Positions 1-13,337 of a DNA stretch of 64,000 nucleotides are shown in pieces. Origin of the DNA: Xestospongia muta (taxonomy: Eukaryota > Porifera > Demospongiae > Haplosclerida > Petrosiidae); contig OY848924.1 of assembly GCA_963693285.1 (NCBI GenBank), positions 7,798,400 to 7,862,399 on the forward strand, read 5' to 3'. A program made the position numbers and the translations under genes. The notes below the pieces were generated by a model. It was not told where the DNA came from. It made no database searches and was given only the letters and a program-made list of their open reading frames with translations. Numbering within the stretch: position 1 is the stretch's first letter; each line of letters opens with the position of its first letter.

Positions 1-3000
1 GAATTTCAAATCTTATGCCGGTATCAGAGAGCTGGGACCATTTCACAAGGTGTGTATATTATACATGTATGTATGGAGCTTGTATGCCAAATAGTTGTTA
101 ATGTTTTGGGTGTGGTTTTATACTTAGTGATGCAATACATAGCTAAGCATTGGACTACATTACATAACAGAATGATAAACAAATAAATGGAATGATAAAT
201 AAATATTTATGGATGGTAAGCAAAGTAGTATTGTTTCCCATTGGTACAGCCATTAATCCATCTATATGTCCGCTGTAATTGTCTTTGTATCCGTCTTCAA
301 ATATCTATGTGACCCATTGTCCATTATTCATTATTTATTAACTATAAATCCATTATCCATTGATGTCATCATTATTAGTATGTATAATGCATCCTTTTCA
401 TATCAAGATGCGATATCACATACACATTATGTATTATGTCACTATGACATCGTCCTTTTTTTGAAAAGATGATTTATTATAACTATGTGTATTTAATATG
501 TCCCACACAAACTATAACCATTTGTAGCATCTAGTTCAAACTACAGAAAATACTACACATTTGTCTCGACTCCTTGAAGTATTGTGATGTGTTTATACTG
601 CTATCAGTCGGTGTGTGCTAAGTACTATGTGAATAGCGGTAGCTAAGTGAATTTTAGCATAAAATAACATTAGATTATCAAAAACAAACTCTACTGTTTG
701 TGGGTTATTTCTTTAGTTCCATTGTTGATACATTTTTTACTAAAAAGAGACAAATTGGCTCTAATCTTATCATTCTATATATTATATTACTCACTGTAAA
801 TGTTTAATTCACATTACTCATTGCCATAGCAACGACCACGTAATTTTGTACAAGAAGTTACTAATTGACATTGTACTGTTGTCATATTACACATCAATAC
901 ACAAATTAGTTATCATTGTTATTATCTCAAGACTAGACCCAGAAATTATTTATCCATTTCCAAAAAAATCAATTGTTTTTGTTACTTGGCAAATGATATT
1001 GAATAACAATGTACAGATGACTTATTAATGGCAATTTAGCATGTATTGACACAATCTATTCAAATTGTCACGGCTACAAGTTTCCTACACGATTCATTTT
1101 GTATTCTCTTATCATCTAATCTTGTTACTTAACAGACCTACACATCTGGTTTAGCTAGGGAGTGTTGTGTACATTGTGGTATTTGGGATGCACCATATAA
1201 TGTCAACACCAGCATTACTCTAATTCCTGTAGTATAGTTTCCCTAATGGTTGAGCAATTATTATGACGTTCTTTCCTTCTGTTCACTTATTGCATATTAA
1301 TTTTTGTTGAATAGTTCAATACAACTATTTGTCTATTCTATTATATGATGTACAATTATGTGAGGACAGGAAAATAGAGGTCTTAAAAGGTCATCCTGTC
1401 TTTATAGTAATATTTCATGCCCTTTGATTAGCTTGTTTATTAGATTGTGGTATGTACATGTAAAGTAATAGCTAGACAATTGTACAAGATTAAAGTATGA
1501 TAAAGACTTGTTTGCTGATACTTCACCCACTTAATATACTCAATATGTTGCCAGGAGTGAAGTAGGCCACGTTGCTTAGCAGACAAGGAAGTTTCTGGCT
1601 TTCTTTGTCATAAGAATGGAATTGTTTGTAATTAGTGTATAATTTAGAGGAAAGTTTGGACTTCTCTTATAGTAATTGCTGTTACTAACTAAGTTATTTG
1701 TTTTATTATTTAGTTGACTAGTATTGGCACCAGTGATATCATTACTGTGACTTGTTAGGTTGTTATTTTAATCATGCCAGTCTATGTTTACACAACTCCA
1801 TAAACAGCTATTTCAAGCCAACACAGTATGACAGCTGTAGTACTATTTTGAGTAATATATAAAAACACTTATTGTACATTCTATGTCATATTCACTCCTC
1901 AGCTATGTATATACAAAATAGTGTTTGTATTTTAGTCTTTTGTTGAGTGTGGGTTAAGTAAGTTATGATGACATCATCATTGCTATGGCAACAGATGACT
2001 AAGTCATCTATTAGTCTCCAAGTGCAGCTGTAATAGTATATTTACACATCACTGGTTATTTACCCACTCCTATTTAGTGAAAGATAACTTGTGTTATAGT
2101 TTTTGAACACAGGAAGCATAATATTACATCAAGATTGTCTGGCACTAAGTGACAGCATGTACATAGTACATACACACACTACTGCATCATATTCAAGTAC
2201 TATAACTGAGTATAGCTATAACTATTACTAACTATGTACAAGTGAAGCTACCAGGTGTTAATGGGTTATCAGGATAATAGAGTGTAGTAGTAACCTTATG
2301 ATATCCTTGTAGTGATGATATAATCTGCTTAGTTAGTTACCTGACATGTAATAGATATTTAGTTCAACTACAATTCTTGATAACTGACCACATGTGACAT
2401 AGTAAATGACAGTAGTTACCATAGTGACCTAGGATAGCTACTATTAGTAACCTCTAGACTAGTGAACATCAGTACTTACCACAGTGACCTAGGATAGCTA
2501 CCATTAGTAACCTCTAGACTAGTGATCATCAGTACTTACCACAGTGACCTAGGATAGCTACCATTAGTAACCTCTATACTAGTGAACATCAATACTTATA
2601 CAATCACAAGAGCTTAGATTTTTTCTTTTGTTTAGTGTTTTTCATCTATAGTTGGACCCAATGGAAGTGGCAAATCCAATGTAATTGATGCCATGCTATT
2701 TGTATTTGGTTATCGTGCAAAAAAGATCCGTTCCAAGAGTATATCTGTATTAATACACAACTCAGAACATCATCAAGACATCCAGAGTTGTTCTGTGAGT
2801 GTTCACTTTCAGAGGATTGTTGATCTGGTAAGATAGAGTAATAGAGATGCTGTGACTAGGTTATAAGATTGGGCTTGTATTTCACTCTTTTATGATATAC
2901 CTATCTGTCAATGTTTGTAGTGTGTATTTAATATAACCATCTCAAATATCCTTCATTCAATTAGTTGTAAATAGTTTGGTGTACATTGTCTTCAGTTATT

Positions 3001-3843
3001 TAAAATACCTCTAGATATAGTCATTATTGTTAGCCAAAAATATAGTTATTTGAATTATTTAATATGATAATAATACGATATTATCACCAGTTATGTCATT
3101 ATCAATAAAATGTGGTATCCTAGCAAACCAACCCTTGATGCCTGAAGTGTTTCGGGTGTTATAATATCACAGGTGCCTGTGCTGTCTCAGCTGCAAACAA
3201 TTAAATTTCTTTAATCTCTTTAATTTAAATGTTTTTATCCATAATTAAGCAAAATATGCATACCTTATTTTATAATTAACTCTAAATTAGCCTGGAGAGG
3301 ATTACAAGGTGGTTCCGGGTAGTCAGTTTGTCGTCTCGAGAACAGCTTACAAAGACAACACATCTCATTATCAGCTCAATAGACGTAAAGTTCCTTTTAA
3401 GGAAGTGACATCGTTACTGAGGGAGAACGGGATTGATTTGGATCATAACCGATTCTTAATATTACAGGTTAGTGTATAGGACTCAGACCTGTCCCATACA
3501 GGGTCCAATATTTGAATATATAGGGTCCAATGTATAGGGCCCAATATTTGAACCCCAATGTTTAAATGTATAGGGTCTGGATTAGTTGATAGGTGTATTA
3601 CTAACTAGTAGCTGTTTTGATTTCTTATAATGTAAATACTGTTATTAGTGAATACAAACACTGATCTAATAAAACTATCAGTGTTTACAATGTTAATGCA
3701 TAGATATAAATGTTATGACTATAATTAGTGTAATTACATTAGTTGGCATTTGGTGATGTATGTGAAGATATGAATAATATTAGGTGTAGCTTACTACTCA
3801 GTCAATTGTACTAGCCTCCTACATATTATGTTCAAAGGTTTCA

Positions 3844-3885
<42 letters not shown>

Positions 3886-6800
3886 GTCTATGAAGGGAGA
3901 GGTTGAGCAAATAGCATTAATGAAACCAAAAGCACTAACAGAACATGATGAAGGGATGTTAGAGTTCCTTGAGGACATCATCGGTACTAGTCAGTATAAA
4001 GAACCTATAGATGAACTGGGAAAGAAAGTTGAAGAACTCAATGAGAATAGAGGAGAAAAGGTAGTCAACAATTGTACATATTTTAATTCATTTTGTTTAT
4101 TTTTGTGTTCAGCTTAATCGCGTCAAAGCTGTGGAGAAGGAGAAAAATGAGTTGGAAGGAGCAAAGAATGAAGCAGAAGAGTATTTGGTGATGAAGAGAG
4201 AAGTGACTTTAAAGCAGTATACTTTGTATGAACGATACAAGTATGAATGTAGCCAGTTGGAAGCTAAGGCAAGAGAGAAGAAAGAAGAGTTAGAAACTAA
4301 GGTCAAAGAGATTAAGGAATCGGTCAAGCAACACAAAGAAGAGAAAGAATCTAAAATTAAACAGCAAAAGAAGTTGTACAAGTGAGTATGTAATTGATTA
4401 GCTTCCTAACAGTTACTACAAACTTCACTATTAGTAAACATTGTTACTGTGTACAATTGAACATCAGTAGTGGTGTCCTAAAATGGCAATATTTACCCAC
4501 CAAATCATTACTTACCACAGTGACCTAGGATAGCTACCATTAGTAAGCTCTAGACTAGTAAACATCAGTACTTACCACAGTAACCTAGGAAACCTTACCA
4601 TTAGTAAACTCTAGGCTAGTAAATATTTTTTAATCTGATTTAATACTTTCATATATATATATATATATTTCAGAATGTATGAACAACACACTCAGAAAAA
4701 TGAGAAATGTAAATCATCTTTGAGTGCTTGTGAACAGAGAGACACTCTTGTTCGACAAGACCTCAAAAATACCAAACTTCAACTCAAGAAGACAAACAAA
4801 ACATTAGAGAAGGAAAAAGAAAAACTAATAGAGCTAGAGACAGCACCAGAAAAGCACACAAAAGAAATCTTGGAGTGTGAAAAGAAACTGAAAATATTAG
4901 AGGTTTGTAATTGAGACCATGTATGTTTATCATGTAAGACTATCAGTAATCACACACCTACACACAGCTATCCAATAATATCAGTGGTGTATTGTAGTGT
5001 CTGTGTGTATGTATATGAAGATAATATGGAGTATAATTTGGAGGAAATATAACTAATATTGTAATTGATATGAGGATGAGAATTTGGAATGTAATGATAT
5101 CTTAGTTGCTATTATGTTTTATGTGTCCATTTATTATAGAAAAGAAAAATGGAAGAAGAAGAAAGGCTGTCAGAAGTAATGGCAAGTAAGTTGATCAATC
5201 CATTTATCCATCCATTCATCCATTTATCCATTCATTCATCCATTTATCCATTCATTCATCCATTTATCCATCCATTCATCCATTTATCCACTTAAGATGT
5301 TGTTACTATAATTGACCAATTTACTTAAAACTCATAACATGTAACATGTATATTTGTGTGTATGAATACATGTAAATGTAGTGTTCTCATTAGATACCAC
5401 ACTATGTAATATACACACTTCTTCCATTAGTACCATGTAGACACAGTGACATATCTTGTGCTAACCAAAACATCATTTAACATGTACATACAATGTATAA
5501 CCACAAATATGTACATTGTCTGTTATGTAGGTCTCAAAGAGGATACCCAAGGGCTTCAGGATGAGAAAGAGGTGTGTGTGTGTCTTTGTATCCACCAATA
5601 ATAACCATTGAGCAGGTGTAACTTTAGCCACTAATATATAAACCAGGCTAACAAGTTTTTAAAAGACTTTTAAGTGTTATTTCTGTGAGCTAATCACACC
5701 ACTATGTTGATAAGAAATAATTATTGTTTATATTTGCTGCTGGTGACATGTCTACTGTATCTTATTGCTGTAGTCATGGAGATATATACATAATCTGTAA
5801 AATTCTTTAATTCAATTTCATGCTTTTGGATATAGTAATGAAAACTGTTTTCTGTAGCTCTTGTGATGTATGTATCAGGTTATAGATTTGAGATTTACTT
5901 CATGTTGTTGATAACAATGGCATCACAGTTTAATTTGCACAAGTGATATTTACCTAAAGGAAGATAAAACATGTTTGGTGTGTGGTATCTGTTTTCTCTA
6001 ATATGATAGGTGTTAGAGAATCAACTGGTTGGTCTAAGTCAGACTGTCAATAAAGTTAAGTCAAAGGTTAGCTTGCAGATAACACATACAACATAATTAT
6101 GATACGACAATGTTAACTGCTATACTGAATCATATCAAATTGTGTGACACAAATTGATGTAATATTACATTATTAACCAACAAAGGAAAGCTGTGTGTGA
6201 ACCTTACTTATACTTCACACACACAAATTTCCTGTTACATGTACCCTAAATCTACAATACATGTAAATGCATGTATTGTCTTCAATTGCCTGTATAAACA
6301 ATCCTAACTTATAAGTAGATGTACTTGGTAAATTGACAATTTCTTTGTTAAAGTTTATACACTTACTATAACAATTGCTAAGGTCAGAGTACATTATTGT
6401 TATGTTTCAGTCACCAAACTATTATTATTATTAATATTATTTTTAGCTTGATGTGGCTACTGCTGAGCTGGAGTTGTATAAAGAACGATTCACTGCTGGG
6501 GAGAAACAACTCCGACAGGCTAAAGAAGAGGTTAAAAATGTTGCACAGTCATTGAAAGAGAAACAGAGGTATTGTTTGTAATATCATCTCCAGTTCATTT
6601 CTCCCAATTACATACAGTGATTTGAAGAAATATGAGAACTCGTTACCAACAAAACGTCAAGAGTTGGGATCTTATGTGAAAAAATTAGAAGAAGTGACAA
6701 GAGAAATGGAGATAATAGGTCAGTCACTACGATCATCCAGAGGTCAAGCAGAGGAGGCAAGAAGTGCTTTACATGCTCACAAAAGCAGGTGAACTTAATC

Positions 6801-9800
6801 ATTTGTTATTTTATTGTTAATAGAATTGCCATACTTCAAAGGGGAATTCTAAACGATCAACTTTTAAACCCTTGTTATCTAAATAATATATTAATATTGA
6901 AATGTGACCGTGTTGTTGTTGTTGTTGTTGTTGAAATGTTGTACTTTATTTTTACAACAGAGGTCAAGTTTTAGATGCACTTATGCAACAGAGAGATTCA
7001 GGAAGCATTACTGGTATATGTGGTCGTTTGGTACGTTATTGGAATGATGGAGAATAGACTCACAACATAAATTGTGTTATTATGATAAGAAGTAACTATG
7101 AAATTGAAACAAAAGTCAAATGTTTGCACACTATTTTGTCTAGTGGTTTGCTGTGTATCCATTACTGTGTCTCTTTCTTGAGAATGTGTGTGTGTCTGTT
7201 TATTTTTACTAATTGTATTTTTGTGTGTGTACAATATACTTGTACAACTTTGTTATGGTATTTCTATGGTATATTGTGTATATATAGTGGCCAAGATAAA
7301 AGGGTTATTACAATGAAAGGTGTAGCCCCTTAACCAATGTCTTGGCACAAGATGTTATGTTAATATTATATTATGGTTTATATAACAGATAAGAACTAAT
7401 TGACTTGAGGTTTTTTGTGTCTAATTTATTATTAAATGTTTTTAATGGATCAATAAATGGATGGATAGACAGATGGACGTTGTTTTTATGTACATGTTCT
7501 TTGTTTAGGGTGATTTGGGATCTATTGATGACAAATATGATGTGGCTATTAGTACTGCATGTGGGCCACTGGATAATGTGGTCGTAGACAATATGGAGAC
7601 AGCTATCAAATGTGTTGAGTTTTTAAAGAGCACCAAATTAGGTTCCGCATCATTTATCGGTTTAGATAAGGTATGATATAGCGTTAATAATAATGATATA
7701 TGTGTGGGTGTTCTTACGTTATTTGAAATAACTTTAATGACTACTATATTACTATATTACTTATATTTTCAGATTGAGGTTTGGCGAAAGAAAGCTACAA
7801 CCAAAATATCTACGTAAGAACTTATTAATAGTATATTCTTTTTCTTTCTTTTGTTTGATTGTTCTTTTTGTTGTCAATTTGTCCATCAATTAATTGTTCT
7901 GTAGACCAGAAGGTGTTCCACGATTGTTTGATCTTGTTAAAGTGAGAGACGACAAATATCTCACAGCTTTCTACTTTGCTTTGAAAAATACACTCGTTGC
8001 TAAAGATTTGGAACAAGCCACTCGTATTGGTTTACAAGTATGATAATATTTACAAGGAAACATAAAATTTAACATAAATCCCATGGATATAATCAACTGT
8101 TATTACAACTTACCAACAGATGGCTCTCTAATTTATGTAACTTCTGTTACTATAGGGTAATACACGGCACCGTGTAGTCACTCTTGGAGGCCAACTAATT
8201 GATTCAGCAGGGACTATGAGTGGTGGAGGAAATAAAGTTTCACGGGGTCGTATGTCATCTAAGAGCCTTGTTGACGTCAGTCCTACTCAACTAGTACAAC
8301 TTGAGGAGAAACTAAAAATAGATGAATCAAAAGCAGAGGTATGCTAAAAATGATATTGTTTTAAAGTCTCTCTCTCTCTCTCTCTCTCTCTCCAGGAGTA
8401 CCAGCATAAGAGAGCAGAATTGGAAAGAAACATTCGAACTCTTCAAAGTGAAATCACTGAGGCTGAAAAAGAAACCAAACGTCTTCAAAGAGATATACAA
8501 GTAACTCATTTCAATAAATTCAATGAATTTATTGAAAAATATAGCTATTGAAAACACAAGAGAAAGGACTTAATGAACGCATCAACGAACTTGAGATACA
8601 AAATGCTGAAACCCAAATTGATCAAGGCCAACTTGCTAAACTGGAAAAACAAGTAAAAGCTGACGAAAAAGGTAAGTGAGAAATATATACCAAGTTCCTC
8701 TGACTATTGACTTTCTTTATAGAATATGAGAAAGCTTCAATGGCAGCTAACGATATAGATAGACAAGTGAAGAGGTAAGAAAAATGAAATATCTCAGCTG
8801 TAATATATTTAATTTCTTGTTTTAGTCTTCACGAAGAAATTATGAGAATTGGAGGATCGCGTATGAAAAGTCAACAGGTAACTTTGAATAAGAAGGGGTT
8901 AAATTAAGAAGGGCTCCTAAATATCTAATTAGTAACTATTTTATGAATGCTAATACTATTCAGTCATTTAATTGTTATACAGTTGGTTTAGTAACTATAT
9001 TTTTGGGAAATAGGACCAGGTAGATAAAGTGAAGAATGCAATCAAAGATGCATCTGCTACAATCACAAAAAACAATGTTGCCATCAAAACTGCCGAAAGG
9101 TGATTGTTATAATAATAATAATAATTATTTAGTTGTTCTACAGTGGAACATTTTTCATTCATTAATATTTTGATTCAACTATTCTTCCACAGGAATACAA
9201 AGAAGACTCGAGACAAAGTAACATCATTAGAAAATGATGTGACAACTGCTGAAAACCATCTAGAAGAATTGCAAACAGAATTAAGAAATTTGGAAGAGGA
9301 GGCCAAAGCTGTAATACAGGAACAGGAGATTGTCCACGTACTTTGCAATCTCTTGTGTAAGTGATTCTTCATCTTTTTTGATTTAGGCTAACCTGAAGGA
9401 ATTGGAAGACCAGTTGACATCTTTGAAGGCAGAGATAGAAATTATAGAAACTAAGGAGAGAGAGGTTGATGAACAGTTACTTGATCTGACTCATGAACTG
9501 GAGCAATATGTGTCAAAAGTTAAAGAAAATCGACAAAAAATTAAACACTTTGAAAATGAGGTCAGACTATTATTACAAACTGCAACAATACAGCCTCTTT
9601 GTAGTGGACCACGAAAACTATCCTTAGTAATAGAAGAGCTCTTAATACATTGTACATTGGTATAGTTTTAGAACTAAATGTCTTGTACATATTTGAGAGC
9701 GTCCTTAAGTCAGATATTTTTAGAGGTTAAACAAATTATGAAGGTTGTATTGTTATCATTTACTAGATTAACAAGCTTGGTTTAGACAAGGAGGATAAGA

Positions 9801-11377
9801 GAGAGTTGACCGAAGAAGAGTTGACAAGTTTAGACAAGAAAGATGTGGAGTATCAAATAACAATGTTGGAAGAAACACTTAAGCAAAAGACACCAAACAT
9901 GGCTGCTATCGACGAATATAAAAGAAAGGTATTTGAGAATAGAACTGTAATGTATCTCTTATTCATTCCACAGGAAGCCTTGCATAAGGAGAGACTTCAA
10001 GAACTGGACACCATTACTGTTGAGAGAGATACAGCACGTGGTAATTATGAAAGTTTACGTAAGAAAAGACTCGATGAGTTTATGACAGGTTTCTCTGTCA
10101 TTACCAGTAAACTCAAAGAAATGTATCAGGTAAAGCAATAGATGTAGTTATCTACTACCAATGGGTCCAGTCAAATGTTTGTCCTTGATGTTCACTTTAA
10201 GTAATTTACAAGGAAAACATTTCTGATAGATGTTCATACTAGTCATTTGGTGTTTATATCTTTGTTCTCAGATGATTACACTAGGTGGTGATGCTGAGTT
10301 AGAATTAGTTGATAGTTTAGATCCTTTCTCTGAAGGGATTGTTTTTAGTGTGAGGCCACCAAAGAAAAGTTGGAAGAACATATCCAATCTCTCTGGTGGA
10401 GAGAAAACATTGAGTTCATTAGCACTGGTAAGAGAAAAATCTAACTAAAATATTACAAGTTTTATTGATTTTAATACCTCAGGTTTTTGCGCTTCATCAT
10501 TATAAACCTAGTCCATTATATGTAATGGATGAAATTGATGCGGCATTAGACTTTAAAAATGTCTCTATAGTTGCAAACTACATTAAGGTATGTAATAACA
10601 TGTAGTTAATGAAGGTATGTATGTGTAACTAAATAAGGGTATGTATGTGTAACTAAATGAAGGTATGTACACCATGTAATTAAATGAAGGAAGGTATGTA
10701 TGTGTAACTAAATAAAGAAATTATGAGTAACTAAATGAGGGTATGTATGTGTAACTAAATGAAGGTATGTATGAGTAACTAAATGAGGGTATGTATGAGT
10801 AACTAAATGAAGGTATGTACTTCATGTAACTAAATGAAGGAAAGGTATGTATGTGTAACTAAATAAAGGAATTATGAGTAACTAAATGAGGGTATGTATG
10901 TGTAACTAAATGAAGGTATGTATGAGTAACTAAATGAAGGTATGTATGAGTAACTAAATGAAGGTATGTATGTGTAACTAAATGAAGGTATGTATGAGTA
11001 ACTAAATGAAGGTATGTATGAGTAACTAAATGAAGGTATGTATGTGTAACTAAATGAGGGTATGTATGTGTAACTAAATGAAGGTATGTATGTGTAACTA
11101 AATGAGGGTATGTATGTGTAACTAAATGAGGGTATGTACATGTATCTACCTCCATTTAAGTACATAACATAGTAATGTTCATATATTTTATTAGGAACGG
11201 ACCAAGAATGCGCAATTTATAATAATTAGTCTTCGTAATAACATGTTTGAATTAGCTGACCATTTAGTTGGTATTTATAAAACTGATAACTGTACAAAAA
11301 GTGTCACCATTAATCCTCGAAAGATGGGCCAAAAATCTCTGTCTTCACCTTCAATGGAAGTATCAAGCGAGGCATAA
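1..11377 (+). CDS. SMC4: Structural maintenance of chromosomes 4 (condensin ATPase), 5' partial
   Basis: ATPase core subunit of condensin, which compacts mitotic chromosomes as an SMC2-SMC4 heterodimer. The window opens inside an exon encoding [17 protein letters not shown] read 28 exons: 1-49, 2636-2827, 3291-3467, 3896-4060, 4113-4381, 4674-4902, 5140-5185, 5531-5571, 6010-6066, 6447-6568, 6618-6788, 6961-7030, 7509-7670, 7773-7813, 7905-8037, 8156-8338, 8396-8500, 8545-8671, 8723-8774, 8826-8877, 9014-9099, 9193-9337, 9387-9560, 9767-9928, 9974-10129, 10272-10427, 10483-10587, 11195-11377. They join in phase to about 1202 codons. Visible: Walker [10 protein letters not shown] in exon 2, long coiled coils, the hinge around 7509-8338 ([16 protein letters not shown]), the ABC signature NLSGGEKT at 10272-10427 and Walker [12 protein letters not shown] at 10483-10587. 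Only the start codon and N-terminal tail are missing. It converges with COPS7. The exon 9193-9337 donor is the least certain. Confidence 0.95.
50..2635. other. Large SMC4 intron (2.6 kb), no gene seen
   Basis: This intron is much longer than the gene's other introns, most of which are 45-600 nt. Both strands are AT-rich and I see no convincing exon or RNA gene. It holds X-box-like sequences near 824-838 and 1979-1993 and, at its 3' end, three copies of the 60-bp satellite listed separately. Confidence 0.6.
2409..2598 (+). repeat. 60-bp satellite, about 3 copies, in SMC4 intron
   Basis: Three head-to-tail copies with an exact 60-bp period. The unit contains AGTACTTACCACAGTGACCT, then AGGATAGCTACCATTAG and a CTCTAGACTAGTGAACATC segment. 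The same unit forms two copies at 4503-4626 and thirteen at 24904-25682, all in the same orientation. The array ends about 40 bp before the exon at 2636. Confidence 0.9.
3845..3885 (+). repeat. (CT)n(CA)n microsatellite at a 3' splice site
   Basis: A CT run followed by a CA run stands directly upstream of the SMC4 exon starting at 3896, where the polypyrimidine tract would be. The acceptor reads tctatgaag before GGAGAGGTTGAG. Confidence 0.85.
4503..4626 (+). repeat. 60-bp satellite, 2 diverged copies, in SMC4 intron
   Basis: Two copies of the same unit as at 2409-2598 and 24904-25682. The second copy is more diverged (cctaggaaaccttacc). It lies in the intron between the exons ending 4381 and starting 4674. 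Confidence 0.85.
5195..5296 (+). repeat. TCCA-type short tandem repeat in SMC4 intron
   Basis: Degenerate tetranucleotide array of the form ccatttatccattcattcat. Related TGGA/TCCA arrays occur at 33305-33420, 34385-34570 and 44525-44590, so this is a general low-complexity class of the genome. Confidence 0.8.
8367..8394 (+). repeat. (CT)n microsatellite at a 3' splice site
   Basis: The CT run continues without interruption into the acceptor tccag at 8391-8395, so it is itself the polypyrimidine tract of the SMC4 exon starting at 8396. Confidence 0.85.
10588..11155 (+). repeat. 24-bp minisatellite repeating the 5' splice site, SMC4 last intron
   Basis: About 20 copies of a 24-bp unit of the form GGTATGTATGTGTAACTAAA plus TGAA. 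Units vary as gtg/gag and as aagg/aggg. The intron's own donor, AAG|GTATGT at 10585-10593, is the left edge of the array, so nearly every copy repeats an AAGGTATGT-like donor. On the minus strand it gives open frames of 8-residue repeats, which are artefacts. Confidence 0.9.
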
Positions 11378-11657
11378 ACTATGAACATCATTTTAATATG
11401 ACATTAATACAAGTCATTGTGTTTGAAGTAATAACACTTCAGTTTCAATGTAATGTTATTTACTTCTTGCTAAAATATATCAAGACTTGCAGATCCATCA
11501 GGTAGATATATATCATTATATAGTAAATTCAGGAAGACAAAAATCTTTGTTCTTTATTGCAATTAAATGTCTCTTAACAATTACGTACTACTCATAAATG
11601 TATTAATTATTAATTAATAGGTCGTAGCTCATGATTTGCCTCGAGCCAAACTTCCCC

Positions 11658-13249
11658 TTAAACTAAACAATGAAACAAAATATCGTTGACTTTTGGCAGA
11701 CTCAACAACATTTTTAAATACCCTTTCTTTTGTAGCTTGTGTTGTTGTGTGTCCTGGAAATCAGGAGACTGATTCAAATCTGTCGTTGCCACAGCAACTG
11801 CTTGTCTTAAGGACTTAATCTATAAAAAGATATTGTTCAAATAATTGTGTGTATATTTCATTAGTTTACTTCTTGTTCAAGAGATTCTTTTTGCTTTGTT
11901 TTATCTGACTTCATTTCATTAGCTCGTATGATTTCACTCTCCATTATTTGAATGACAGCTGCACAATTGGTACACCTATAGTCACATGATACACGCATGT
12001 TCATCACATGTAGATCACATGACATACCATTGTTCTAATTTATCTATCATACCATCAAGTTGATTCGATTGGATATCTCGTCCAATAAAAGACTCTACTT
12101 CAAGCTGGGAATAGATAAAAATAATAAAATTTATATGTTTAAGAAGACTTATTAAAATTACAATATATATGTAGTCTCAACCCCAGACTACCTTTTGCTT
12201 GGGATTGTGGCAGTCTGGGGATGGGACTAATAGAAAAGAGAAAATATTAATAGATAATATTAATTAATAAACCAAACATTTTGTATTCTGAGTCAGCAAT
12301 AGCACCATTACCACCATATTGAGTGGTATCATACCTGGTGATTACATTGATCGAGTTTAGCTTGCAAAATATTATGATATATCGCCTCAATAATAAGATC
12401 CTAGAAAATGAACATAATGTATATTGTTTCTCTTCACTACGACTGCTGACCTCTAATTCCCTCACGTTGCTAATATCCAGAACATCTAATAATGTTGAAT
12501 ATGATATTGTCTATAAAATAAATATATCTTATCATTAAGGGAACACATGAATTAATATCTGTGTACATGTTCTGGATTATAGTATAGGATGTGACTTTAG
12601 TTAACTTTATGGTTTAGTAGTAAATTAACAAATGGAATAATTAATGTTATCATGGCAACATCGTATGAGATTATGTTGTATTTCACTCACTCTGTTTTTA
12701 GCAGCCAGTGCTATGACAGTTAAATGTTTTAACTTGGTCAGTTGTGTCAGAGACAATTGAGGTAAGGCATGTGTATTTTCTATAATAAGTACAAACGAAT
12801 CATTTATTATATTGATGACGTGATACAACAACGACAGTCTGTACAACTCACGTTTGTAATCTGAGTAAGTCCCATAAGTGAATAGTTTCAGAAGTTGAAG
12901 AGATGAAGAATATTCAGTTTCTTCTAATGCCTGTATATTCTCACATTCTAATAATTCCCCAAATACATAAACACCTGTACAATAAAACAAAATGGTGACC
13001 ATCATTACACAGTATGGATTAGAGTCAGAACCCAATGAACACAAATAATTAGGGCTGAGTTCATGATTTAGTATACGACCATTGGTTCTTAAAGTATGCC
13101 ATTATTAATATGGCTAATGCACCTGTTGAATTAGTAACATCTTGTATTAACTGAGCAGCAGCTGCTCCCTTGGCTGTTTTCGCCAAAAGAAGAAACTGTT
13201 CCAGCCCTTGTGTTCCTTGTAATTGAGGTAGCGTGAGTTCTTCATTCAT
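11658..13249 (-). CDS. COPS7: COP9 signalosome subunit 7
   Basis: PCI-domain subunit of the COP9 signalosome, the complex that removes NEDD8 from cullin-RING ubiquitin ligases. Eight exons (minus): 13249-13123, 12974-12852, 12779-12691, 12510-12451, 12400-12335, 12104-12028, 11975-11870, 11819-11658. They join in phase to 269 aa, close to the usual ~275. Family-specific stretches: QFLLLAKTAKGAAAAQLI, GVYVFGELLECENI, FTYGTYSDYK, LKHLTVIALAAKNR, NVRELEDLIIEAIY, SFIGRDIQ and the Trp-Cys start of the C-terminal helix. The start at 13247-13249 gives the expected short N-terminus. A 5'UTR intron (13337-13256, GTAAGT to CAG) probably precedes the ATG. The gene is head-to-head with UBE2J2 and tail-to-tail with SMC4. 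Confidence 0.95.
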
Positions 13250-13337
13250 CGTGTGCTGACAGAGTTAGTAAGTCTATTTCTTCAGTTAAGAAATCTTAAG
13301 ACAAAATTATGATACATTCTAGAACAAAAATACTTAC

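Noticed and set aside
10859..11165. Two overlapping minus-strand frames with 8-residue repeats
   Set aside because: The 24-bp minisatellite is a multiple of three, so it stays open in several frames; it lies wholly inside an SMC4 intron.
12182..12222. Short inverted repeat CCCCAGACT ... AGTCTGGGG in a COPS7 intron
   Set aside because: Nine paired bases with a loop of about 20 nt is within what such a window gives by chance; no RNA family recognised.
12323..12538. 71-codon plus-strand frame
   Set aside because: Antisense to COPS7 exons 4-5 and their introns; composition is that of a shadow frame.
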